Origin: BOG-908 sp963850605 | Lineage (GTDB): Bacteria; Pseudomonadota; Alphaproteobacteria; Acetobacterales; Acetobacteraceae | Assembly: GCA_963850605.1 (NCBI GenBank) | Contig: CAWKLX010000009.1 | Span: 18,762 to 82,761 of the forward strand | Length of the DNA: 64,000 nt | Direction of reading: 5' to 3' | Shown: positions 30,610-42,388 of the stretch, in pieces | Position numbering within the stretch: position 1 is the first letter of the stretch | How the letters are laid out: the number at the start of each line of letters is the position of its first letter | The notes under the pieces: model-generated | Seen by the model: the letters and a program-made list of their open reading frames with translations, nothing else | What the model was told of the DNA's origin: nothing | The model's database searches: none | Program-made: the position numbers and the translations under genes

Positions 30610-30936
30610 ATGAGCTTTCGCGACAACCCGCCGCAGCGCCGCTACGAGCTGGATGTGGGCGGCGACATCGCATGGGCCGATTACCGTCAAGACGGCGACA
30701 GGCTGGTGATCACCCATGTCGAAGCGCCGGCCGCCCTGCGCGGCACCGGTGCAGCGGGCCAGCTGATGGCCGCGGTGGTCGAGGATGCGCGCGCGAAGCA
30801 GATGCGCATCGTGCCCCAATGCGGCTACGCGGCCGCCTGGCTGCGCCGCCATCCCGAGCACGCGGACCTGGTCGCCGGCGGTCAGCCAGGGCCTAGGCCG
30901 ATCAATGCGACGGCTTGGCCAACCCCACGCGAATAA
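30610..30936 (+). CDS. GNAT-like N-acetyltransferase (YjdJ type)
   Basis: The 108-residue protein matches the short GNAT-like family: RYELDVGGDIAWADYRQDGD, VITHVEAPAALRGTGAAGQL with the acetyl-CoA-binding R/Q-x-x-G-x-G/A loop, and MRIVPQCGYAAAWLRRHPEH with the conserved catalytic region PxCxY. Members are small acetyltransferases of unknown substrate. The ATG at 30610 has GGGAGGA about 6 bases upstream. The long frame before it is a shadow. Its 3' end overlaps the minus-strand PRC-barrel gene by 35 bases. Confidence 0.85.
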   Translation: MSFRDNPPQRRYELDVGGDIAWADYRQDGDRLVITHVEAPAALRGTGAAGQLMAAVVEDARAKQMRIVPQCGYAAAWLRRHPEHADLVAGGQPGPRPINATAWPTPRE

Positions 30937-31336
30937 TCTCGTCCGCACCAATCGGACTGACGCCCGCTCCATCGAATGTCGGCAAGCCGCGCAACTCCGC
31001 CGGCTTCAGCCCCACAACCTCCATCACGTCGCCCACCAGCACCATCGCATCGACCGGCACGGCAACCGGCCGCGCGCCCAGCCCGAGCAGCCCGCCATAC
31101 GCGATCACCACCGCCACCGTACCGTCGGGCCCGCGCACCACCCGGTCCACACGGCCCACCAGCTCCTGGCTTTCCGTTGCCCGCACCACGGAACGATGCA
31201 GCAGGTCACCCACGCGAACCGGCTGCGGAAAACGCCGCGAAGCCGCCGCCGACAACTCCGCCGGTGACGGCGCTGCCTGCGCCATGCACGGAGCGACGGC
31301 CAGAAAAGCCAAAGCGAGCCGGCGAACCGAATGCAT
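30902..31336 (-). CDS. Exported PRC-barrel domain protein
   Basis: The product of about 144 residues has a signal peptide (MHSVRRLALAFLAVAPCMAQA). The mature part contains VRVGDLLHRSVVRATESQELVGRVDRVV and VAVVIAYGGLLGLGARPVAVPVD, the strand pattern of a PRC-barrel. These barrels bind partner proteins or RNA and occur in photosystem and ribosome-maturation proteins, but exported versions are of unknown role. I chose the ATG at 31336 so that the signal peptide begins directly. It overlaps the GNAT gene tail on the opposite strand. Confidence 0.75.
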   Translation of the reverse strand: MHSVRRLALAFLAVAPCMAQAAPSPAELSAAASRRFPQPVRVGDLLHRSVVRATESQELVGRVDRVVRGPDGTVAVVIAYGGLLGLGARPVAVPVDAMVLVGDVMEVVGLKPAELRGLPTFDGAGVSPIGADEIIRVGLAKPSH

Positions 31337-31505
31337 GAAAAGTCTTCCGCGGTGACGAGGCACGTCCGATGGTGGCCGCGCGCGCGACAGTTTGCAAAGC
31401 CCGGCCGATCATGGCTGCATGACGCGCGCCGGGCAGCTTGGAGCGTAACCACGCGCGCCCGCCACGCGAAGCGCCGCGAGAGGACCGCATACCGGGGGAC
31501 CAAAC

Positions 31506-32150
31506 ATGATGCCCGCGCAAGCCGCGCCACGTAACCCCGCCGGACGCCGCCTGCACCCGTTGCCGATACGCATCATGCACTGGACGAACGCCGCGGCCAT
31601 GCTGGTGATGATCACGTCGGGGTGGGGCATCTACGACGACAGCGTCATCATCCGCGGCCTGCACTTCAACCAGCATTTCCGCCTCGGCAGTTGGGCGGCC
31701 GAAAGCCTGCTCTGGCATTTCGCCGGCATGTGGCTGCTCGCCATCAACGGCGCGGCCTACCTCGTCTACGGGATCGCAACCGGACGCCTGCGCGAAAGGC
31801 TGCTGCCGATACGGCCGCGCGACGTCATCCAGACCGTCCGCGACACATTGCATTTCCACATAGATCACAGCGATCTCGCGACCTACAATGCGGTCCAGAA
31901 ACTTCTCTATATCGTCGTGATCGCGGCCGGCATCTCGCAGGTGGTCACCGGACTGGCGATCTGGAAACCGGTGCAGTTCGGCTGGCTGGTCGCCCTGTTC
32001 GGCGGATTCCAAGGCGCGCGCCTGGTGCATTTCCTCGGCATGGTCGTCATCGTCGGTTTCCTGGCCGTGCACGTCGCCCTCTCGATCCTGGTGCCCAGCA
32101 CGCTGTGGGCCATGCTGACCGGCGGCCCCCGCCTGGGCGCGCGCACGTGA
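31506..32150 (+). CDS. Cytochrome b561-type membrane subunit
   Basis: The 214-residue protein has four membrane helices with histidines placed as in cytochrome b561/Ni-Fe hydrogenase b subunits: IMHWTNAAAMLVMITSGWGI, LLWHFAGMWLLAINGAAY, LLYIVVIAAGISQVVTGLAI, and VHFLGMVVIVGFLAVHVALS. It should hold two heme b and pass electrons between quinone and a partner. The molybdopterin oxidoreductase start overlaps its stop (GTGA), so the two probably form one membrane-anchored complex, analogous to MsrPQ or other b-type/Moco pairs. Confidence 0.88.
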   Translation: MMPAQAAPRNPAGRRLHPLPIRIMHWTNAAAMLVMITSGWGIYDDSVIIRGLHFNQHFRLGSWAAESLLWHFAGMWLLAINGAAYLVYGIATGRLRERLLPIRPRDVIQTVRDTLHFHIDHSDLATYNAVQKLLYIVVIAAGISQVVTGLAIWKPVQFGWLVALFGGFQGARLVHFLGMVVIVGFLAVHVALSILVPSTLWAMLTGGPRLGART

Positions 32151-32920
32151 CATCGCCGTTCCGCCCCGCGCGTCCGCCCGGCCCGTCCGTGCTGGAAGAC
32201 CATCGCGGCCTGCTCCGCGCGATCGAACGACGCGGCCTCATCCGCGGCGGCCTCTCGCTCGGCGCGCTGACCATGCTGACCGGCTGCGACATCGGCACCC
32301 CGGCCGCGGTGGAACGCGCGCTCCGCGCGATCGCCGATTTCAACGACGACGTGCAGGGCCTGCTGTTCGACCCACACAAACTGGCGCCCACCTATCCCGC
32401 CTCGATGGTGCTGAAACCACCCAAATTCAACGCCTACTACGACGTGGAAAAAGTCAAACCCGTCGATGGCGCTACCTGGAAGCTAGAATTGTCGGGCCTG
32501 ATCGCCGACCGCCGCCCCTGGACCACGCAGCAGATCGCCGAATTGCCGGTGCGCGACATGATCATCCGCCATGTCTGCGTCGAGGGCTGGGACTATATCG
32601 GCGAATGGTCCGGCGTCCCGCTGCGCGCTTTCCTCGAACGCGTCGGCGCCGACACGCGCGCCAAATACGTGGCCTTCCGCACCGCAGACGACTACCCCAG
32701 CAGCATCGACATGGCCACCGCCCTGCACCCGCAAACCCTGCTGGCCACGCGCTACGCGGGCGAAACGCTCGCCGACCCGTTCGGCTTCCCGCTCCGCCTG
32801 CGCACCTCGACGAAACTCGGCTACAAGAACCCGAAATGGATCACCGCCATCGAGGTCACCAACACCTACCCCGGCGGTTTCTGGGAAAAAGCCGGATTCA
32901 ACTGGTTCGGCGGCATTTGA
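32147..32920 (+). CDS. Molybdopterin-dependent oxidoreductase, sulfite-oxidase/YedY fold
   Basis: The protein of about 257 residues has an N-terminal twin-arginine-like leader (ERRGLIRGGLSLGAL) followed by a TGC lipobox-like site. Its catalytic domain matches the SUOX/YedY fold: DMIIRHVCVEGWDYIGEWSG holds the conserved Cys ligand of molybdenum, KYVAFRTADDYPSSIDM is the following loop, and KWITAIEVTNTYPGGFW is the C-terminal motif. YedY-type enzymes act on methionine sulfoxide, others on sulfite. The adjacent cytochrome b is its likely electron partner. The GTG at 32147 overlaps that gene's stop. Confidence 0.88.
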   Translation: MTSPFRPARPPGPSVLEDHRGLLRAIERRGLIRGGLSLGALTMLTGCDIGTPAAVERALRAIADFNDDVQGLLFDPHKLAPTYPASMVLKPPKFNAYYDVEKVKPVDGATWKLELSGLIADRRPWTTQQIAELPVRDMIIRHVCVEGWDYIGEWSGVPLRAFLERVGADTRAKYVAFRTADDYPSSIDMATALHPQTLLATRYAGETLADPFGFPLRLRTSTKLGYKNPKWITAIEVTNTYPGGFWEKAGFNWFGGI

Positions 32921-32951
32921 TTCCCGACACTCGAACGGGCCGTCGCCGCGC

Positions 32952-33737
32952 ATGATGATGCACGTCGACATGGTGTACGGCCTGCCGACCTGGCTGCAGG
33001 CCGTCCTCCTCATCGGCGGGGCGGTGATCGGCAGTGTGGCCATCGAACTGGCGACGAAACGGATCATCCTGGAGGATGTGCGGCGCCAGCACAACGACGT
33101 CGCCGCTGCCATGTTCGGCGTCATCGGCGTGACATTCGCCGTGCTGCTGGCCTTCGTCGTCATGTTCACGTTCGAACAATTCAACGCCGCCCGCGCCGCC
33201 TCGGGCGTGGAAGCGACCACCGTGCAGGACGTGGCCGACGCCGCGTCCGCCCTGCCGGCGCACGAAGCTTTGCGGGCCGATGTCGCCGCTTACGTGCGCG
33301 CCGTCATCGCACGCGAGTGGCCGGCGCAGGCGGAAGGCCACGCCGACGACAGCGCGCGGCCGGCCTTGCGCGCGCTCCAGGCAGAAGCGTCCGGCTTCGT
33401 CCCGACCGATCAGGCGCAGACGAATTTTCACGCCGCCCTCGTGGCAGCGCTCACCCGCTTGCAGGATGCACGCGCGGCACGGCTGGCCGCCGCCGCCAAC
33501 ACGGTCCCGTCCGTCGTCTGGGCCGTGATGTTGCTCGGCGGCGCGCTGACCATCGTCGCCGGATCGTTCCTGGGCGCCTCCAGCCTGCGCATGCACATGG
33601 TGATGTCGGCGACGCTCGCCGCCTCCGGCGCCCTCGTCGTCGTGCTCATCGTGGCGCTGAGCCAGCCATTCCGCGGCGATTTCCGCGTCACCACCGCGCC
33701 GTTCGAACGCGTCCTGGCGCAGCTCGATGCCAGATGA
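32952..33737 (+). CDS. DUF4239-type membrane protein
   Basis: The 261-residue product has an N-terminal hairpin of two membrane helices (LQAVLLIGGAVIGSVAI, VIGVTFAVLLAFVVMFTFEQFN). A periplasmic or cytoplasmic helical middle (ALRADVAAYVRAVIAREWP) follows, and the C terminus has two more helices (VPSVVWAVMLLGGALTIVAGS, LVVVLIVALSQPF). This order matches DUF4239 (bestrophin-like) proteins of unknown function. The ATG at 32952 was chosen because the frame upstream is a shadow of the oxidoreductase gene. The end overlaps the debranching-enzyme gene by 11 bases. Confidence 0.75.
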   Translation: MMMHVDMVYGLPTWLQAVLLIGGAVIGSVAIELATKRIILEDVRRQHNDVAAAMFGVIGVTFAVLLAFVVMFTFEQFNAARAASGVEATTVQDVADAASALPAHEALRADVAAYVRAVIAREWPAQAEGHADDSARPALRALQAEASGFVPTDQAQTNFHAALVAALTRLQDARAARLAAAANTVPSVVWAVMLLGGALTIVAGSFLGASSLRMHMVMSATLAASGALVVVLIVALSQPFRGDFRVTTAPFERVLAQLDAR

Positions 33738-35612
33738 CGCGCCCGCCGCATCGGAATGGCTGGAGGCGGATGGTCGCGGCGGCTTTGCGTCCGGCCCCGC
33801 GCACGGCCCGCGCACGCGCCGCTACCACGCGCTGCTGCTCACCGCGCAGCCGCCGCCCGGGGACCGCATGGTGCTGGTGGCGGACGTGGAAGCCTGGGTC
33901 GAGCAAGCCGGTCAGCGGATCGCGTTGACCTCGCAACGCTATGCGCCCGACATAACGACACAGGGCGCCACGGCCACGTTCGACCCTGCCCCCTGGCCAA
34001 GCTGGAGCGCCGAATTGCCAGGCGGCGTCACCGTCGTTCACGAATTGCTCGTCGATCCGGAAGGCGGCGACACGGTGCTGCGCTGGCGCGGCCTGGCGCC
34101 CGACATGTCGCTGCACGTCCGCCCGCTGCTGGCCACGCGCAACTACCACGCCCTGCAGCAGGAGAATCCTGCCTGCGATGTCTCGCCGCAGATAGCCGGC
34201 GGCAATGCCGCCTGGCGCCCCTACGCCGGCCAGCCCGCCACCGCCTGCCTGACCAACGGCACGTATCGCCACGACCCGTGCTGGTATCGGCACTTTTTCT
34301 ACACCGAGGAATGTCGGCGCGGCCTGGACTGCACCGAGGATCTCGTATCGCCCGGCGTGTTCAGCTATGCATCCGGCAACGCCGACCCGGTGATGATATT
34401 GCGCGCCGGCGACGGCATATCCGCACGCGCCGCACCGCTCGCCGCCCGCATCCTCGAAACCCGCGCGCGCCGCACCTCAAGCAACGACGCGCTCGCAGCC
34501 GCCGTCCGCGCCTATCTGATCGAGCGCCCAGCCGATGGCGGATGCGGACTTATCGCCGGCTATCCCTGGTTCGGCGAATGGGGCCGCGACACGTTCATCG
34601 CCCTGCGCGGCCTGCTGCTGGGCACCGGACGTGTCGCCGAAGCACAGGCGGTGCTGCTGGCCTGGGCCGGCCTCGTCTCCGAAGGCATGCTGCCGAACCG
34701 CCTGGCCGATGGCGGCACGCCGGAATACAACAGCGTGGACGCCTCGCTCTGGTACATCGTCGCCGTGCACGACCTGTTGGCCGCACAGGCCAACGTGCCG
34801 GACGCGGTCCGCGCGCGGTTGCGCGACGCATGCGAGGCGATCCTGCAAGGCTACGCGAACGGCACGCGATACCGTATCGCCGCCGATACGGATGGCTTGC
34901 TGCGCGCCGGCGAACCGGGGCGGCAACTGACGTGGATGGACGCCAAAGTGGGGGACTGGGTCGTCACACCACGTATCGGCAAGCCGGTGGAAGTGCAGGC
35001 GCTGTGGCACAGCGCGCTGCGCATCGGCGGTGCCTGGAATGCGCGCTGGACGGCGCTGGCCGATCGCGCATCGTCGAGTTTCTCGAGGACATTCGCCAAC
35101 CCGGCGGGCGGGTTGTTCGACGTGATCGATGTGGACCACACGCCGGGCAACTCGAACTCCTCCGTTCGTCCGAACCAGATCTTTGCCGTCGGCGGCGTAC
35201 CCTTCCCCTTGCTGGACGGCGCCGCCGCCCGCGCGGTGGTCGATCTGGTGGAGGCGCAGCTTCTGACGCCGATGGGGTTGCGCACATTGTCACCCGGCAA
35301 TCCCGCCTACCAGCCGCGTTATCACGGCACGCCGCGCGAGCGGGACGGCGCCTACCACCAGGGCACGGTCTGGCCATGGCTGATCGGACCGTTCACCGAA
35401 GCCTGGCTCCGCGTGCGCGGAAACACACAGGCGGCACGTGCCGAAGCGCGCACGCGCTTCGTGCAGCCATTGCTCGACCGCATGTCCGAGTACGGCATCG
35501 GCCATGTCTGCGAAGTCGCCGACGGTGACGCGCCGCACGCGCCCGGCGGCTGTCCGTTCCAGGCCTGGTCGCTGGGCGAACTGATCCGCGCGCGCGCGTT
35601 CACGGCGCCGGC

Positions 35613-35616
<4 letters not shown>
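33727..35616 (+). CDS. Amylo-alpha-1,6-glucosidase (glycogen-debranching-type)
   Basis: The 629-residue protein has an N-terminal GDE_N-type domain (EWLEADGRGGFASG, RRYHALLLTA) and a C-terminal (alpha/alpha)6 barrel with YPWFGEWGRDTFIALRGLLLG, the standard signature of bacterial amylo-1,6-glucosidases, followed by NSVDASLWYIVA and GTVWPWLIGPFTEA. It should hydrolyse alpha-1,6 branch linkages of glycogen-like polymers. The next glycosidase starts 4 bases inside its end, so the two are coupled. No glycogen synthesis genes are visible, so the physiological substrate is inferred. Confidence 0.9.
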
Positions 35617-38247
<2,631 letters not shown>

Positions 38248-38261
38248 CATTGACGGGGTCG

Positions 38262-38345
38262 GAAGCAAGGACTTCTTTTTTGAAAAAAAGAAGCAAAAAA
38301 CTTTTTTCGGTGCTGTCGCGGAGTGAGTGGGAAATGTTTTTTGGT
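38262..38345. repeat. Hairpin repeat copy D, probable bidirectional terminator
   Basis: Arms CTTCTTTTTT (38272-38281) and AAAAAAGAAG (38284-38293) form the hairpin. AAAAAACTTTTTTCGG follows, then TGCTGTCGCGGAGTGAG (38311-38327), the same module as in copies B and C but flipped relative to the hairpin. It lies between the convergent ends of the GH63-like gene and the TonB receptor gene. Confidence 0.75.
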
Positions 38346-38359
38346 TGGATCGGTCCTCG

Positions 38360-40672
38360 TCAAAACGTCACCCGCACCCCAGCGAACACCCCCACGGGCG
38401 CCGCCAGCGTGTAACTCCGCGGGTTGGTCGCACCCGGCGCCTGCACAAGATCGACCGCACCGGTCGGTGAGAACGTACCGAACGTGGCGTAGCGCCGGTC
38501 CAGCACGTTCTGCGCATGGGCGAACACCTGCACGTGCCGCGTCACATCGTAGCTGGTGTGCAGGTTCAGCGTGAAAAACCCCGGCAGATGCGGCGTCAGA
38601 TTGGCCTCGTCGCCGAACAGCACCTGGCCGCTCTGCCACTGTCCGTCCGCGCCTGCCCGCCACGCACCGGTAATCGACGCATCGCCGCCCAGTTTCACCA
38701 CGTGGCGCGGAATGCCCGGCAGCGTGTCGCCGGGCTTCACCGTCAAGTTGCCGTTCGCGTCGGCCGCCGGATTGCTGCCGGCGGACTCCACGTATCCGGT
38801 CCGAAACGTCGCCTCGGTGAAACTGTAAGTCGCATACAGGGAAAATCCGGTCGCCTTCACATCCACCCGCGCGGAACCACCCTGCCGGCGCGTCTGGCCG
38901 ACATTGGCGAAGAATGCGCGATTGAGCGTCGTACTATTGACGAACACGATATCGTCGTCGGAATCGGTGCGGTACAGCGATACGTCGTAGCCCAGCCGCA
39001 ATCCCTCGGGCAGCCGCGCATGGCCCCGCAGCCCCGCCTCCCAGGTATGCGCGACCACCTGCCTCAGATCGGGGTCGCCCACGAAAAAATTGGCCAGGCT
39101 GCACGAGTTTTGCGGACCCGCGCAGGACAGCTCGGCCGGTGTCGGCGCCCGGTTCGCCTCCGCATAGCCCGCATAGGCCGTCAGCCATCCCGCCGCCTGA
39201 TACGTCAACCCCGCCGCCGGATTGAACCTTGCGTAGGCATGCCGGCCGGTCAGGTCGCCGCCCCCTTGGTCGGACAAGTCGATCTCGGCGAAATTGAACC
39301 TGCCGGACACGGTCGCCGCCAAGGCGCCAGACACATTCAACGTGTCGGACGCGTAGCCGCCGGCATAGGCATCGCCGACCGCCACGCGCACGGGCACGTT
39401 CTGTCCCGGCTCGTCGATCACCACGCCCGGTCCGGCGAAATCGCGCGATACCGGGGTCAGCCCTCCCAGCAGCGCGGTCGCGGAAAACTCGGTCCGCGCA
39501 CCGTCGAACGACGCGCCGGCCACGAGATGATTGGCCAGACCGAACACGTGGCCGGTATCGGTGAACTGCGCGCCCGCGCCGTATGCGGTGGTGTTCGTGG
39601 TCTGCTCATCCAGCTCGTTGTAGGCGCCGCCTCGCAGAAAGTCGGGGATCGGCCCGCCGCCCCGTGTCGTGCTCGGCACGCCCGGCGCCTGGCACAGCAG
39701 GCCCGAACCATCGTTGCACGGCCCGTCCTGCGGCACGTTGCCGTTGCGCACGCGTTGCAGAAAATTGCCGACATAGCCCTGACCCTGCACCGACATCACC
39801 GGCCCCAGATCCAGCGTTCCGCGCGCGGCAAGCTGGGCATATCGGTTGGCGATCAAATTGGGCGCGGTGAACTGCGCGGCAGGGTCGGCCGCCAGCAATT
39901 GCACCGGCGCGCTGCCCGGCCCGTTAATGTCCGAATTGGCGAGCGTCAGATCAAGATGCGCCTCCGCACCCTCCCGCTTCAGCCCATAATCGGCAAACAG
40001 GTTTTGAATATCGGTGGATTGCAGATTGCGCCAGCCGTCTTCATGCACCACGCTGCCGGCCACGTACACCGCCTGGTTGCCGCGTTGCACGCCATACTGC
40101 GCATCGGCCTGCACGCGGCCGAACGAGCCGCCCGATACATCGATCTCCCCGCCGGGGTTCGAGAAACCGTCCTTCAGCGCCACGCTGATCGATCCGCCCA
40201 ACGCGTTCAGCCCGAACAGCGGATTGGACCCCTCCACGTTCAGCCGCGCGATCGCCACGTCCGGTATCAAATCCCAGTTCACCGTATCGCCAAACGCCTG
40301 GTTGAACCGCGTGCCGTTCACATACACCGCGATCCCCTGCGACGTGCCCTGCAAGGGCGAGACCTCGAAACCGTTATAGAAAATCGAAGGCTGGTCCGGA
40401 TTGCCCGACGCGCTGTCCAAATTGATGCCCGCCACCTGCGTATCGAGCGCGCCCAGCAGGTCGGGCGCCCCCTCGCGCGCGATATCGGCGCTGCCCAGCA
40501 CCTGCGTCTGCACCGGTATCGCGTTGCGGTCCACGCCGCTGCCCAGCAAAGGCGAGCTGCCCACCACCGTGATCTGCTCCACCGTGGGCGCTGTCTGCGC
40601 GTGCGCCGCAGCCGCGGCCAGGCACGCCACACCCAGCGTGGCGCACCCGAAAGCGAATTTCATCTGCGTCAT
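38360..40672 (-). CDS. TonB-dependent outer-membrane receptor
   Basis: The 770-residue protein has a signal peptide (MKFAFGCATLGVACLAAAAAHA), a TonB box/plug domain (VEQITVVGSSPL, DLLGALDTQVAGINLDSASG, FNGFEVSPLQG-like and ALGGSISVALKDG) and a C-terminal beta barrel. The last strand ends GVFAGVRVTF with the terminal Phe required for outer-membrane insertion. It imports an iron complex or another ligand; the substrate is not deducible. It follows the hairpin repeat with convergent glycosidases and precedes a sedolisin gene on the same strand. Confidence 0.92.
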   Translation of the reverse strand: MTQMKFAFGCATLGVACLAAAAAHAQTAPTVEQITVVGSSPLLGSGVDRNAIPVQTQVLGSADIAREGAPDLLGALDTQVAGINLDSASGNPDQPSIFYNGFEVSPLQGTSQGIAVYVNGTRFNQAFGDTVNWDLIPDVAIARLNVEGSNPLFGLNALGGSISVALKDGFSNPGGEIDVSGGSFGRVQADAQYGVQRGNQAVYVAGSVVHEDGWRNLQSTDIQNLFADYGLKREGAEAHLDLTLANSDINGPGSAPVQLLAADPAAQFTAPNLIANRYAQLAARGTLDLGPVMSVQGQGYVGNFLQRVRNGNVPQDGPCNDGSGLLCQAPGVPSTTRGGGPIPDFLRGGAYNELDEQTTNTTAYGAGAQFTDTGHVFGLANHLVAGASFDGARTEFSATALLGGLTPVSRDFAGPGVVIDEPGQNVPVRVAVGDAYAGGYASDTLNVSGALAATVSGRFNFAEIDLSDQGGGDLTGRHAYARFNPAAGLTYQAAGWLTAYAGYAEANRAPTPAELSCAGPQNSCSLANFFVGDPDLRQVVAHTWEAGLRGHARLPEGLRLGYDVSLYRTDSDDDIVFVNSTTLNRAFFANVGQTRRQGGSARVDVKATGFSLYATYSFTEATFRTGYVESAGSNPAADANGNLTVKPGDTLPGIPRHVVKLGGDASITGAWRAGADGQWQSGQVLFGDEANLTPHLPGFFTLNLHTSYDVTRHVQVFAHAQNVLDRRYATFGTFSPTGAVDLVQAPGATNPRSYTLAAPVGVFAGVRVTF

Positions 40673-40753
40673 CGAGGCGCGGGTTCCGTCATCCGTGCAG
40701 GCGAAGCACGCCGATGTTGCGGCAAGATGTCAGCCCGTTCGCGCGCGGCCGCC

Positions 40754-42331
40754 CTATCGACGCGGCCGCACCAGCGCCCGGATGGTCCGCTCCCCATCGG
40801 GCGAGCCCAGCCCCGTCACCAGGTCGAAACCAGGTCCCGCACGATACCGCCCATTCCAGCCCAGCACCTGGTCGTGCAACGGCGCGCCCGCCGCCGACTG
40901 GCCATACAAAGCGGGCGGAAAAAACCCGACAACCGGCCGGCCCTCGCTCACCGCACGCTCGTTGGCCAGCGCCACAAACCCGGCCCATAACGGCGCCGCA
41001 TAGCTCGTCCCCCCGTTGCCGCCGCTGCACCGCAAATTGTAGCAGCTGAAATTGTCCGTATCCGCGTCCCCCGCAATGTCGGGCACGTTGCGCAGCGTGG
41101 TCGAGCCGCGATTGGCGATGCTGACGAACGGCGCCTGCCAGTCCGGTAGGGCGATCGCGTCCGGCGAAGGCCCGCCGCCGCTATACCGCCACCCCGTCTC
41201 CGCCCGCCAGGTCCCGCCCGGCCCGTCGGTCGCCAGATCCGTGCCGCCCACCGCGATCGCATACGCATCGTCGGCCGGCCAAACCGCACCCTGCGCGAGG
41301 TGATACCCGTCATCCCCGGTCGCCACCAAGATCGTCTGCCCCTGCACCGCCATCTGCTGCAGCACCGGCTCGTCCAGCCGCGCATTCGGGTGCCATCCCC
41401 ACGAGACGGACAGCACGCTGCACATATCGTCGCTGGCCATGCGCGCCAGGATCGAGATCGGCACATGCCCCCCGTAATAGACCAGCCGGTCCAGCCCCGG
41501 CGCCATGGAGACCGCCTCCTCGATGTCGAGCGCCTCCTCCGCATCGTGGCACTTCCCGCGGCACACGTCATGAATGCCGTTCAGCGCGACGTTCACGATC
41601 GGCACCGACGAGGCGGCGTGGACGCGGTCGAAATACGTCGCCACATCCACCGGATTGTACGACCCCAGCTCGAACACCCCCACCGACTGGCCGGCGCCCG
41701 TCAGCCCGCCATGCCCGTAATAGGCGGCGCGCACATCCTGCGCGGTAAACTGGCCGTGCGGCCCGGACCCGCCCGCCCCCGCCCGCTCCACCGCCTGCAC
41801 CAGCCGGGGCCGCGGCCGATCGAAATCCGTCAGCCCCTCCACCCCCATCACCGGGGCGGCCGTATCCAGCGACGGCTCGCGATCCGGCGACAGGAACAGC
41901 CGGTTCTCCGTCGGATGGCGATACAGGCCGAACCGCACATGCAGCAGCCGTTCCAGATCGGCGATACGCCCATGCGCGTCGATCTCCACGCGGCTGGCCA
42001 GCGCCGCCTCCGGCGTCACACCCCCCGCCGCCAGCGCCGCGCGCACTGCGTCGTAGTCGGCCGTCCTGGGGCCGAACCGCTCGACGAATTCCTGCGCCGT
42101 CAGCCAGTGCCGGAACTGCGCGTCACCCGGGTCGATCAGGCGGGCCAGCGTCCGGGCCAGCTCGCCCCGATGGCGCAATTCCAGCACCACGGCAATCGGC
42201 AGCTCCATCCCGGGGTCGGGCCTGGCCACCGGCTGCGCCCCCTGCGCCACGATGTCGGGGACGGAGGCGCCCAGGGCCGGCACCGCCAAGGCGGCAAGGG
42301 CAAAGGCCAGGCCGGCGCGTATCAGCTTCAT
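40754..42331 (-). CDS. Sedolisin-type S53 serine-carboxyl peptidase
   Basis: The roughly 525-residue protein has a signal peptide (MKLIRAGLAFALAALAVPALG), then a long activation domain (about 30-190, with LRHRGELARTLARLIDPGDAQ). The catalytic domain contains EEALDIE, the family's Glu-xxx-Asp pair, and SGGNGGTSYAAPLWAG with the nucleophilic Ser. These enzymes cleave proteins at acidic pH, which would suit an acid-forming organism. The ATG at 42331 begins the signal peptide and excludes a leader. It lies upstream of the TonB-dependent receptor gene on the same strand, but a shared role is not shown. Confidence 0.88.
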   Translation of the reverse strand: MKLIRAGLAFALAALAVPALGASVPDIVAQGAQPVARPDPGMELPIAVVLELRHRGELARTLARLIDPGDAQFRHWLTAQEFVERFGPRTADYDAVRAALAAGGVTPEAALASRVEIDAHGRIADLERLLHVRFGLYRHPTENRLFLSPDREPSLDTAAPVMGVEGLTDFDRPRPRLVQAVERAGAGGSGPHGQFTAQDVRAAYYGHGGLTGAGQSVGVFELGSYNPVDVATYFDRVHAASSVPIVNVALNGIHDVCRGKCHDAEEALDIEEAVSMAPGLDRLVYYGGHVPISILARMASDDMCSVLSVSWGWHPNARLDEPVLQQMAVQGQTILVATGDDGYHLAQGAVWPADDAYAIAVGGTDLATDGPGGTWRAETGWRYSGGGPSPDAIALPDWQAPFVSIANRGSTTLRNVPDIAGDADTDNFSCYNLRCSGGNGGTSYAAPLWAGFVALANERAVSEGRPVVGFFPPALYGQSAAGAPLHDQVLGWNGRYRAGPGFDLVTGLGSPDGERTIRALVRPRR

Positions 42332-42388
42332 GGCACACCACCTGTGAAAGGCGGGCAGCCTAGGCCCGCCCAGCCCCCACGTCACGCA

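Noticed and set aside
38516..40990. An 824-residue plus-strand frame antisense to the TonB receptor
   Set aside because: Low-complexity Arg/His composition and a complete receptor on the opposite strand show it is a shadow frame.
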